NCBI GenBank assembly: GCA_937951995.1
Contig: CALGAG010000149.1
Coordinates: 1 to 8,694 of the forward strand
Reading direction: 5' to 3'
DNA length: 8,694 nucleotides
Origin: an uncultured Bacillota bacterium
GTDB lineage: Bacteria > Bacillota > Clostridia > Tissierellales > Tissierellaceae
Shown here: positions 1-5,685 of the stretch, piece by piece
How the letters are laid out: every line of letters begins with the position of its first letter
Position numbering within the stretch: position 1 is the stretch's first letter
Position numbers and translations under genes: made by a program
Notes under the pieces: model-generated
Database searches by the model: none
The model's input: the letters and a program-made list of their open reading frames with translations, nothing else
What the model was told of the DNA's origin: nothing

Positions 1-22
1 CCCCCGTTCATTGGTTATGGTT

Positions 23-44
23 GGGGGTGGACAATTCCACCCCC
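23..44. repeat. GC-rich inverted repeat past the end of the minus-strand gene
   Basis: GGGGGTGG (23-30) and CCACCCCC (37-44) are perfect 8-bp arms around a 6-nt loop (ACAATT). The hairpin lies just past the stop codon of the minus-strand gene ending at 56, so a transcription-end role is possible. There is no T-run on either side, so it is not a canonical intrinsic terminator. It could instead stabilise the 3' end of the message. Confidence 0.5.
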
Positions 45-55
45 GGTATTTCATG

Positions 56-406
56 TTATTTGGATTTCACCCCCATTTTTTCAATGGGATTGGTTTCACC
101 CATTGCCCCGGTGTTGGAACGTTTGGCATCGTTGTATACACCAACGGTAACGATGAAATAATCAACGATGTCGGATAATTGTTTATCGTTGCATTTCCAC
201 GTCCACGCCATCCCCCATTCGTGTGCATCATTGAAATTCTTACGCAAATGACGTCGCATGAATTTGCCACCATCAATGAAACCGAATACGTCGTTTAAAT
301 GTTTGGTGTTTACATATCCATCACCAACGATGGATTTCAAATGGTTGATAACGGTCGTTGTGTGTGCGTGGTGTTTGGTGGTGGTGGTTTTGGTTTTGGT
401 TGTCAT
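56..406 (-). CDS. Small protein of unknown function, possibly DNA-binding
   Basis: This 116-residue product starts at the ATG at 406, which has a GGGGG run about 8 nt upstream on the minus strand. An in-frame ATG at 445 would add 13 residues but is less well placed. The first 20 residues are low-complexity Thr/Lys/His. A compact segment follows with a basic stretch (FMRRHLRKNF), an aromatic WTW and an acidic end. This layout resembles short winged or helix-turn-helix domains in phage and plasmid proteins (residues ~20-85), but I cannot name a family. Codon use differs from the plus-strand phage genes: 11 of 15 threonines are ACC and all four arginines are CGN, while the head genes mix in many AGA/AGG. 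It is the only gene here on the minus strand and may not belong to the same transcriptional program or even the same source replicon. Confidence 0.5.
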   Translation of the reverse strand: MTTKTKTTTTKHHAHTTTVINHLKSIVGDGYVNTKHLNDVFGFIDGGKFMRRHLRKNFNDAHEWGMAWTWKCNDKQLSDIVDYFIVTVGVYNDAKRSNTGAMGETNPIEKMGVKSK

Positions 407-516
407 GGTATTACCCCCGTTCGATTGATTGTTGATAACGTACACATTGCCCGTTCATCCGTTGCCCCCGTCAACGGTGGTTCCCATCCGGTGGGGTTTA
501 TTCCCCCCGTTGGTAT

Positions 517-546
517 ATAATATGCACATATCGAATTGAATGTAAA
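517..546 (-). promoter_or_regulatory. Candidate promoter for the minus-strand gene
   Basis: Read on the minus strand, TTTACA (546-541) and TATTAT (522-517) are separated by 18 bp, a reasonable sigma-70/sigma-A match. It would start transcription near 510 and give a leader of about 100 nt before the start codon at 406. The -10 area is one of the few AT-rich patches in this part of the window. Confidence 0.4.
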
Positions 547-570
547 CATTTATTTAAAAATAATTTCATG

Positions 571-632
571 CAACGGGTACGTTGTACCAATACCAATGGG
601 TATGGGATGAAAAAAAATGTCCGGGGGTACCC
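571..632. repeat. Cluster of short inverted repeats built on GGTA/TACC
   Basis: Perfect dyads occur in series. CAACG-GGTA-CGTTG spans 571-584. GGTAC-GTT-GTACC spans 576-588 and overlaps the first. ATACC-AATG-GGTAT spans 590-603. The palindrome GGGTACCC lies at 625-632. Such a cluster in an intergenic region between oppositely oriented genes is typical of repressor operators, and the position upstream of the terminase genes also permits a packaging-site role. Function is inferred from position only. Confidence 0.5.
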
Positions 633-728
633 GTATGGGGGGTATAAGTCGGAACGCCATTGATAGTTTATAAGACCCACTGCACACACAAGTTTACATC
701 CTGACCTACCCCGTAGCCCATCCGTCCT

Positions 729-757
729 TTGACAACCGTAAGGAGAAGTGGTATAAT
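729..757 (+). promoter_or_regulatory. Consensus sigma-70/sigma-A promoter P1
   Basis: TTGACA (729-734), a 17-bp spacer and TATAAT (752-757), with an extended -10 TG at 749-750. This is a full consensus match. The expected start near 764 coincides with the AGGAGG ribosome binding site of the next gene, so the leader would be only about 15 nt. Confidence 0.88.
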
Positions 758-778
758 TTTCCTAGGAGGTGTTGGAAA

Positions 779-1057
779 ATGCTATTAGAACTGAAACGAA
801 CACTGAGGGAAATCAGAAAGAACCATGATAACTATGACTACAGGATGGGGTTGATCTGGAGAGCTGTAGGGTTGGCATCCGAATTAGGTTATCCTATCAA
901 GATATCCCCCTGTGGTGACGTAGAGGGATTTCTCTCCATAGGGATATATCTCCCTGTGGGCTGGGTATCATGGGTTATGAGGATCAATGAGGTCCGTATG
1001 ACATCCCATGACACTAATAAAAATATTTTAAAATTCACTGTTGACAAAAGAATGTAA
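779..1057 (+). CDS. Small phage protein of unknown function upstream of terminase
   Basis: This 92-residue protein starts at the ATG at 779, preceded by AGGAGG (764-769) with a 9-nt spacing. There is a charged N-terminal helix (LELKRTLREIRKNH), then an IWRAVGLASELGYPI segment. A likely beta-rich part follows, containing IGIYLPVGWVSWVM (about residues 54-67). The last part recalls a common class of small phage proteins with a 'LPTGQVSWH'-type signature and no known role; that resemblance is from memory and loose. No signal peptide, clear membrane segment or cysteine cluster is visible. It has its own consensus promoter, and its last codons contain the -35 box of the next promoter, so it sits as a separate unit ahead of the terminase operon. 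An early or regulatory role is possible but not shown. Confidence 0.7.
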   Translation: MLLELKRTLREIRKNHDNYDYRMGLIWRAVGLASELGYPIKISPCGDVEGFLSIGIYLPVGWVSWVMRINEVRMTSHDTNKNILKFTVDKRM

Positions 1058-1069
1058 GCATGGTATGAT
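1041..1069 (+). promoter_or_regulatory. Near-consensus promoter P2 for the terminase/head operon
   Basis: TTGACA (1041-1046), a 17-bp spacer and TATGAT (1064-1069), with an extended -10 TG at 1061-1062. Architecture and flanking bases resemble the promoter at 729-757. The -35 box lies in the last codons of the preceding gene. Transcription would start near 1076 and run through a structured leader into the small terminase gene. Confidence 0.85.
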
Positions 1070-1075
1070 GAACCT

Positions 1076-1213
1076 GTACCGTAGTGCTCTTTTGAGCAAG
1101 AAACCTCTTCCAATACCCCCGTTTTGGAACAGACCACAGGTAGGTTTAAGGACAGTTGTCCCATTTCCCTGTGGTTTTTTGCAGAGAAAATTGATAGAAA
1201 GGAGGAAGATATC
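1076..1213 (+). promoter_or_regulatory. Structured 5' leader of the terminase operon
   Basis: The leader folds by eye into three consecutive stem-loops. SL1 has 5 bp, TGCTC (1085-1089) with GAGCA (1094-1098), around a TTTT loop. SL2 has 6 bp, TTCCAA (1108-1113) with TTGGAA (1124-1129). SL3 is the terminator-like hairpin at 1133-1175. TCTTCC (1106-1111) is also complementary to GGAAGA (1204-1209), which overlaps the small terminase ribosome binding site. A switch between local stems and a long-range pairing that masks the site is therefore conceivable. It matches no riboswitch class I can recognise. The stems are seen in the sequence; regulation is inferred. Confidence 0.55.
1133..1180 (+). 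terminator. Attenuator-like hairpin before the small terminase gene
   Basis: ACCACAGG (1133-1140) pairs perfectly with CCTGTGGT (1168-1175), and the run of T's continues to 1180 (six counting 1175). The 27-nt loop carries a nested hairpin, GGAC (1150-1153) and GTCC (1158-1161). A GC-containing stem followed by T's, between a promoter and the first gene of an operon, is the arrangement of an intrinsic attenuator. The large loop makes it weaker than the terminator at 8083, so termination may be partial or conditional. Confidence 0.55.
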
Positions 1214-1666
1214 ATGGGCGAAAAGAGAAAAATAGATTTAGACTTCGATCTTGATGAGACTATGGGCTTCAATCTCCCACTGGATGAGGTAGAAAAGAGG
1301 ATGAAAATTTTCCTCCTGGCTTATCTCAAATATGGTGTAAAGACAAAAGCTCGTAACAAAGCAGGCATGAGCCATCCACAATTAGCCCTGTGGTTGGAGA
1401 TGTGTCCCGGATTCAAAGAGAAGTTCGATGAGATCCATGAGGAGTTTGTGGATGAGATGGAGTATGAAGCCAATCGCAGGGCTATGGAGAAAAGTGACAG
1501 TCTCTTACAATTCCTGCTCCGGGCTAACAGGCCCGAGAAGTTTAACCCCACCTACAATGTGAGAGCTAACATCGAGAGTGAAGGTGGCATCAAGTTGATG
1601 TTCCGAGAAGATGAGTTAAATGAAGAAGAAAAGAAACTACTAATGGGGGATTCAAATGAGGAGTAG
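1214..1666 (+). CDS. terS: Terminase small subunit
   Basis: This 150-residue protein would recognise the packaging start site on phage DNA and recruit the large subunit. The ATG at 1214 has an excellent AAAGGAGG site (1198-1205) 8 nt upstream. An upstream in-frame extension to 1124 would run into the leader hairpin and has no such site. The acidic N-terminus is followed by a helix-turn-helix-like region (about residues 33-62, FLLAYLKYGVKTKARNKAG then SHPQLALWLE). A long charged helix follows (about 68-92), then the segment SLLQFLLRANRPEKF (about 96-110), which is characteristic of small terminase subunits. The C-terminus is acidic, as is common for the part that meets the large subunit. It overlaps the large terminase by 11 nt. 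Assignment rests on family-like motifs plus position immediately before an unmistakable large terminase. Confidence 0.87.
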   Translation: MGEKRKIDLDFDLDETMGFNLPLDEVEKRMKIFLLAYLKYGVKTKARNKAGMSHPQLALWLEMCPGFKEKFDEIHEEFVDEMEYEANRRAMEKSDSLLQFLLRANRPEKFNPTYNVRANIESEGGIKLMFREDELNEEEKKLLMGDSNEE

Positions 1667-3185
1667 GCATAAAGGTAAAATTCGTAAACTCTCTGTCATG
1701 GAGACCTATGAACCCTTACCGCACCAGAAGAGGTTTCATCAATCAATGGCTAAATATAGAGCTATGGTCTCTGGTGTTGGTGGGGGTAAGTCCCTGATGG
1801 GTGCTAAGGAAATCCTGAAATGGTGCAGTCTTTATCCCGGCAGTCTCCATGTAATCGGGCGACTAACAGCTAAATCCTTGAGAGAAACCACACAGAAACG
1901 ATTCTTTGAGATATGTCCTGATGAGTTAATATACGACTGGAATAAAACCGAGGGTCACCTGTGGTTACGGACTCCCCAACCGGGAATATACTCTGAGATT
2001 TTATTCATGCATTTGGACGATCCTGGTCCTCTTGGGTCACTTGATATAAGTAGCTTCTGGATAGATGAGGCACATGAGCCCGAGGGAGAAGAAGTACCCG
2101 AGAGTACATTTCAGATGCTGCAAGCACGTCTCAGAAATGAGATAGGACCACACAGAGGCATAGTAACAACTAACTCTGGGGGTAAGGACTGGGTTTACCG
2201 TAATTTTTTCCACCCTGAAAAACTATTAAGGGATCAACGTGCTATGGAGCAATACCATGAAGACATTGCTGAGGGTAAACACAGGCATAAGCCTGATACA
2301 TTCTGGGGAGAAGTAGTCCCCACAAAAGCTAATCCATTCTTGCCTCCGGGGTATGAAGAGAACTTAAGACGTAATAACCCCGAGCACTGGGTGAAACGAT
2401 TCTTAGAGGCTTCCTTTGATGTGTTCGAGGGACAGATATTTCCTGAGTTTGACGACTCTAACGATAGCCTTGAGAAGCCCCCGCTGGAAAGGCACACATA
2501 TTACGAAGGAGAAATAGAGATTAGTCCATTCTGGAGACACGAGAGAGGATTCGACTTTGGTGTTTCTGCACCGACTACAGTGCTCTACGGAGCTCTAATG
2601 CCCGTTGATGGCGAAGAACATCTGGTCATATATGATTCATTATACACCCCCGAGGCTGAACCTGATAAAGTAGCTAAACACATAAAGACTCGGGGATTCG
2701 ATTATGTATATGCTGACCCGTCTACCCAGTACCGAGGGGCTGATAAAAAGTCCCCGGCTGATCTATATATGAGTGAGGGTATTCTCTTGTTGCCTTCTTC
2801 TAACGATGAAGAAACATTCTTTTCTCTTCTTCACCGTCATCTCAGAAATAATACGATTCACATTAACAGGGACACCTGTAATGAGCTTATAGAAGAAATA
2901 AAATCAGCTACATGGGACAGTTCTGTGCTTAGTGGTAAAGGTTCTAAAGAGAAAGCTAAAAAATCTCTTAAGTTCCCCGACCATGCTCGTGATGGACTTA
3001 AGTATTTAATGTTAGGCCTTGGAGCATTTAACCAGAACCAGAAGCTATCCCCTGTGGAGCCCGGCAAGAAAAGATCTAAATCTAAATATCCTGACGATCA
3101 TCCTTCCTTCCAGGAAGACGAAGACAATGATCCTTGGGCTAATCTAATGGGGGGTGAGGATGAATGGTTAGAGAACTTCTCTTAA
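1656..3185 (+). CDS. terL: Terminase large subunit (packaging ATPase and nuclease)
   Basis: This 509-residue motor cuts concatemeric DNA and drives it through the portal into the prohead. The N-terminal ATPase has a Walker A loop SGVGGGKS (residues 39-46), Walker B plus catalytic Glu in SSFWIDEAHE (D137, E138) and the coupling motif TTN (171-173). The C-terminal RNase H-like nuclease has candidate metal-binding aspartates in GFDFG (D300), YADPS (D354) and PDHARDG (D442/D446). Length is normal for the family. The tail after residue 465 is rich in Lys/Ser and then acidic, with WLENF near the end, a plausible portal-contact tail. Translation is coupled: the start lies inside the end of the small subunit gene behind a GGGGGA site (1644-1649). 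All catalytic residues appear intact, so the packaging motor looks functional. Confidence 0.96.
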   Translation: MRSRHKGKIRKLSVMETYEPLPHQKRFHQSMAKYRAMVSGVGGGKSLMGAKEILKWCSLYPGSLHVIGRLTAKSLRETTQKRFFEICPDELIYDWNKTEGHLWLRTPQPGIYSEILFMHLDDPGPLGSLDISSFWIDEAHEPEGEEVPESTFQMLQARLRNEIGPHRGIVTTNSGGKDWVYRNFFHPEKLLRDQRAMEQYHEDIAEGKHRHKPDTFWGEVVPTKANPFLPPGYEENLRRNNPEHWVKRFLEASFDVFEGQIFPEFDDSNDSLEKPPLERHTYYEGEIEISPFWRHERGFDFGVSAPTTVLYGALMPVDGEEHLVIYDSLYTPEAEPDKVAKHIKTRGFDYVYADPSTQYRGADKKSPADLYMSEGILLLPSSNDEETFFSLLHRHLRNNTIHINRDTCNELIEEIKSATWDSSVLSGKGSKEKAKKSLKFPDHARDGLKYLMLGLGAFNQNQKLSPVEPGKKRSKSKYPDDHPSFQEDEDNDPWANLMGGEDEWLENFS

Positions 3186-3448
3186 TCGTTCTAATTGCTG
3201 TAGTAATTCTGTCCAATATAACTATAATGATCTACATCATCAGGTCCAAGCAATTAGAAAGAGCATTTATGCAGTCACAGGAAACAAAAAAGAAGCCACC
3301 ACCTAAACTTAAAAGCCAGTCACTTAAGTACAATCCAGCTAATCTGTTTGACCCGTATCAGTACGCTGACCCGGATGGAGGAGATTTAGATCCTGTGGTT
3401 CCTGGAAAGAAGGAGGTGAAAGATTTTGGCGAAGAAGAAGACATTTAA
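3164..3448 (+). CDS. Small single-pass membrane protein between terminase and portal
   Basis: This 94-residue protein has one strong hydrophobic segment at residues 5-26 (LLLIVLIAVVILSNITIMIYII), followed at once by RSK and more basic residues. The positive-inside rule therefore predicts the C-terminal ~65 residues in the cytoplasm. That part is Lys/Pro-rich (KKKPPPK, 42-48), then has Tyr/Asp-rich patches and an acidic end (FGEEEDI). It overlaps the large terminase by 22 nt and the portal by 23 nt, so it is translationally embedded between the two partners of the packaging machine. A GAGG site (3156-3159) lies 4 nt before the ATG. I do not recognise a family. Possibilities include a membrane tether for prohead assembly or packaging, or an unrelated small protein that has inserted there. 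Its position does not suggest a spanin, and no lysis neighbours are seen. Confidence 0.75.
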   Translation: MVRELLLIVLIAVVILSNITIMIYIIRSKQLERAFMQSQETKKKPPPKLKSQSLKYNPANLFDPYQYADPDGGDLDPVVPGKKEVKDFGEEEDI

Positions 3449-5378
3449 TTACGAGGAAGAGACTAACAAAAATCAAGACTTTAACAATGAGGAACAACAG
3501 GCTTTAGTTGAACTGGTTGAAATGGAGTTCAGGTCTGCCTGGGAAGCAAAGGCCTCACTTGGACTGATGCGTGATCTGTCAACTTTTGAGGATTACTGGG
3601 CAGGAAGAGTAAATCCCCCCGAGACTGAGGACCATCCAGGGAGTAATACTAACATAGTACAACCCATAATTGAGTCACAGGTTGCTGACTTGGTTGACCA
3701 ACCCCTGGATATCTTGCTCAAAGGGGAAGAACCTGCTGACCAAATCTTTGCTAAAAATACTCAAGCTATGGTAAAATGGGTGTGGAGAAAAAACAATCCT
3801 GAACTAAAACTTGACAGGTTTGAGAGGCAAAGACTTAAGTTTGGGTCTGCAGTATGGAAGGTGTGGTTTGATCCTTATGCTTTAAACGAAAGGGGACTAC
3901 CCACAGTTGACCCGTTGAACTTGGCTAATTTCTTTCCAGATCCTAAAGTTAAAGACTATTTAAAGCTACAGGATGCCGATTTTATCATCCATGCTATGCC
4001 TAAAAGCATTAAATACCTTAGAAGACGTTTTGGTGAAAGGGCTAAATACGTTGAGGCAAATCCAAATCCTCAATATGACCCCCCCAACTATCATGGAGAA
4101 GCTAATCATGGAGTAGATGCCCCCTCAAGGTCTCAAGCTTTATTGATTGAACGGTGGTCGAGAGAAGTAGATGAAGACGGTAAATCGTGGCTGAGAGTCT
4201 GTCATATAGCCAACGGGGTGCTTTTACGGGACTCCGGAGATACATTGAAGAATGAAAAGACGGGTAAACCTGAGTCTTTCTACAGAAAAGGTAAATATCC
4301 CTTTGTCTTCGTTCCCTGTTATACCCGTGAGGGTGTCCTGTGGGGTATGGGAGATGTAGAATTACTCAAACCCGTCCAAGATTTAATCAACGACTTTGAC
4401 GATCAGATACGCATGAATGCTCGACTGATGGGTAATATGCAGATTGTTGTGGGCATTGCCACAGGAATCAATCTCAACAAATGGACTAATAAGCCTGGAC
4501 TGAAGATCCCGGCAAGGGATCCTTCCTCCTTTAAAGTGGTTGATCCTCCTCAAATGCCCAGCTATATTCCCAACAGAAGAGATAAGGCCTTCAATGAAGC
4601 TGAGATATTGTCTGGTCGATCTGATGTGGTCGAAGGACGACAGTCTGGCTCTTTAAGAGCAGCATCTGCCATTATCTCTATGCAGGAGGCTGGACTGAGG
4701 AGGGTAAACCACAAAAGACTCGTGAATCAAATGGGTCTTGTAATGGTGGTTGAACTCTTGCTGGATTATATAAAAGAGTTTTACACAGAAGAGATGGCGT
4801 TCAGAGTTTCTGAAGGAGATCCACAATCTCAGGACAATGACTTCCTGTGGTTTACTGGCTCCGAGCTCAAGGAGATTGATGTATTAAGGCCTGATCGTAA
4901 CAGCAGAGATGATGATGGTAAGATGACCATGATGCAGCTCAAGGATGAAGAAGGTAAGTTAGTTAAGAAAGAAGCTGAGTTTGATATAGAAGTTATTGTA
5001 GGTGCAGGTATACCGAACAATAAAGCTTTCGTATATCAAGCTGTGGTCGAGTTACACAGAGAAGGAATCGTTACAAATACTGAAGCACGATTGGTATTGA
5101 AAGAATTTATCAACTGGCCTGTGATAGACCCACATAATCCTGTGGGAGAGTTCCAGGGAAGAAACATGAATCCTGAACAACTGGCTATGATGAACATGAA
5201 TCAAGGGGGTCAAATGACTCCGGAAATGATGCAGAACTTACCTCCTGAAGTAATGGCTCAAATGGGAATGTCGCCCGAAGCCTTAGGAGGACAAGACCCC
5301 GCAGCAGCAGCACAACAGGGTATGCCTCCCGATATTATGGCTCAAGTAGCTAATATGTTAGGGGGTAGCACAGGATGA
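3426..5378 (+). CDS. Portal protein
   Basis: This 650-residue protein would form the 12-subunit ring at one capsid vertex, through which DNA enters and to which the tail attaches. The start is TTG at 3426, supported by an ideal AAGGAGGTGA site (3410-3419) and by the Lys-rich MAKKK opening; no ATG nearby fits. Portal-like traits are the N-terminal helices with DYWAGRVNPP (about 57-65), NIVQPIIESQVADL (about 76-89) and the long alpha/beta body containing FGSAVWKVWFDP (about 139-150). The LKPVQDLINDFDDQIRMNARLMGN segment then looks like the long helical stem. The length is at the large end, closer to podovirus-type portals than to HK97-type. The last ~70 residues are Met/Gln/Pro-rich with repeated PE(E/M)M-like elements, presumably a flexible or internal barrel-like tail. 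Assignment also rests on its place between terminase and scaffold. Confidence 0.92.
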   Translation: MAKKKTFNYEEETNKNQDFNNEEQQALVELVEMEFRSAWEAKASLGLMRDLSTFEDYWAGRVNPPETEDHPGSNTNIVQPIIESQVADLVDQPLDILLKGEEPADQIFAKNTQAMVKWVWRKNNPELKLDRFERQRLKFGSAVWKVWFDPYALNERGLPTVDPLNLANFFPDPKVKDYLKLQDADFIIHAMPKSIKYLRRRFGERAKYVEANPNPQYDPPNYHGEANHGVDAPSRSQALLIERWSREVDEDGKSWLRVCHIANGVLLRDSGDTLKNEKTGKPESFYRKGKYPFVFVPCYTREGVLWGMGDVELLKPVQDLINDFDDQIRMNARLMGNMQIVVGIATGINLNKWTNKPGLKIPARDPSSFKVVDPPQMPSYIPNRRDKAFNEAEILSGRSDVVEGRQSGSLRAASAIISMQEAGLRRVNHKRLVNQMGLVMVVELLLDYIKEFYTEEMAFRVSEGDPQSQDNDFLWFTGSELKEIDVLRPDRNSRDDDGKMTMMQLKDEEGKLVKKEAEFDIEVIVGAGIPNNKAFVYQAVVELHREGIVTNTEARLVLKEFINWPVIDPHNPVGEFQGRNMNPEQLAMMNMNQGGQMTPEMMQNLPPEVMAQMGMSPEALGGQDPAAAAQQGMPPDIMAQVANMLGGSTG

Positions 5379-5608
5379 TGCAAGAAGATATTACAACTAA
5401 ATACCTGAATCATGCCAGACAAAATCAGCTGGTTCAGAGACATACAGTTCCTGTAATGGATTTACCTGTCTGTCCTAAATGTGAGAGGGCAGGATTTAGG
5501 GATAGGGGGTGGAAAGAAAAAAAGGTTATGGTTTGTCCTCATTGTCATTATGAGGGGCCTTCTACTGTTATTCTCAGGGGGTATATGAAAGAGAAGCTTT
5601 ACCGCTAA
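5375..5608 (+). CDS. Small zinc-ribbon protein
   Basis: This 77-residue protein has two CxxC knuckles, C33-PK-C36 and C54-PH-C57, separated by 17 residues, the pattern of a zinc ribbon. The N-terminus is polar and helical, and the C-terminus is basic (MKEKLYR). The start overlaps the portal stop as ATGA (5375-5378), with a second ATG immediately following; a GGGGGT run at 5361-5366 can act as ribosome binding site. Overlap implies translational coupling to the portal. No function can be assigned: zinc ribbons of this size bind nucleic acid or protein. Its site between portal and scaffold suggests a head-assembly accessory factor or a DNA-handling factor during packaging, both inferred from position only. 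Confidence 0.78.
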   Translation: MMQEDITTKYLNHARQNQLVQRHTVPVMDLPVCPKCERAGFRDRGWKEKKVMVCPHCHYEGPSTVILRGYMKEKLYR

Positions 5609-5685
5609 TCCCTGCTCTGGGTTACTGAGACGCTCATCCCGTAAGGATGTAAAACCTCGCTTCCAGCGTGAAAGGAGTATTATCA
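5609..5685 (+). promoter_or_regulatory. Short intergenic leader with stem-loops before the scaffold gene
   Basis: This is the largest gap inside the head operon. CATCC-CGTAA-GGATG (5635-5649) and CGCT-TCC-AGCG (5658-5668) are perfect small stems just before the AAAGGAG site (5671-5677). TGAG-ACG-CTCA (5626-5636) overlaps the first as an alternative. No promoter or T-run is visible. The stems could tune translation or processing upstream of the scaffold, which must be made in large amounts. Confidence 0.3.

Larger units (their letters stand above)
447..728. other. Intergenic region between the minus-strand gene and the first plus-strand gene
   Basis: No convincing gene is present; short open frames on both strands lack ribosome binding sites. 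The region holds the leader and candidate promoter of the minus-strand gene, an AT-rich patch (about 545-566) and a cluster of short inverted repeats (571-632). The plus-strand promoter begins at 729. It is where control of both directions, or a packaging initiation site upstream of the terminase genes, could lie. I saw no tRNA-like fold. Confidence 0.6.

Noticed and set aside
299..520. Plus-strand open frame of 73 codons in the left region
   Set aside because: It has no ribosome binding site and its composition mirrors the Thr/Lys/His-rich minus-strand gene that it overlaps.
598..642. Possible G-quadruplex (four G-runs)
   Set aside because: Two of the connecting loops are long (about 16 and 8 or more bases), outside the usual range, so a stable quadruplex is not supported.
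620..720. Possible tRNA gene in the intergenic region
   Set aside because: No T-loop consensus or acceptor pairing could be found.
1124..1213. 30-residue upstream extension of the small terminase gene
   Set aside because: It would start inside the leader hairpin region without a ribosome binding site, while the ATG at 1214 has an ideal AAAGGAGG site.
889..1272. 127-codon minus-strand open frame over the first plus-strand gene and the leader
   Set aside because: It lies antisense to two consensus promoters, a gene and the small terminase start, and shows no recognisable protein features.
5668..5685. GTG start six codons upstream for the scaffold gene
   Set aside because: The AAAGGAG site lies downstream of this GTG and is correctly spaced for the ATG at 5686, which also begins the typical scaffold N-terminus.
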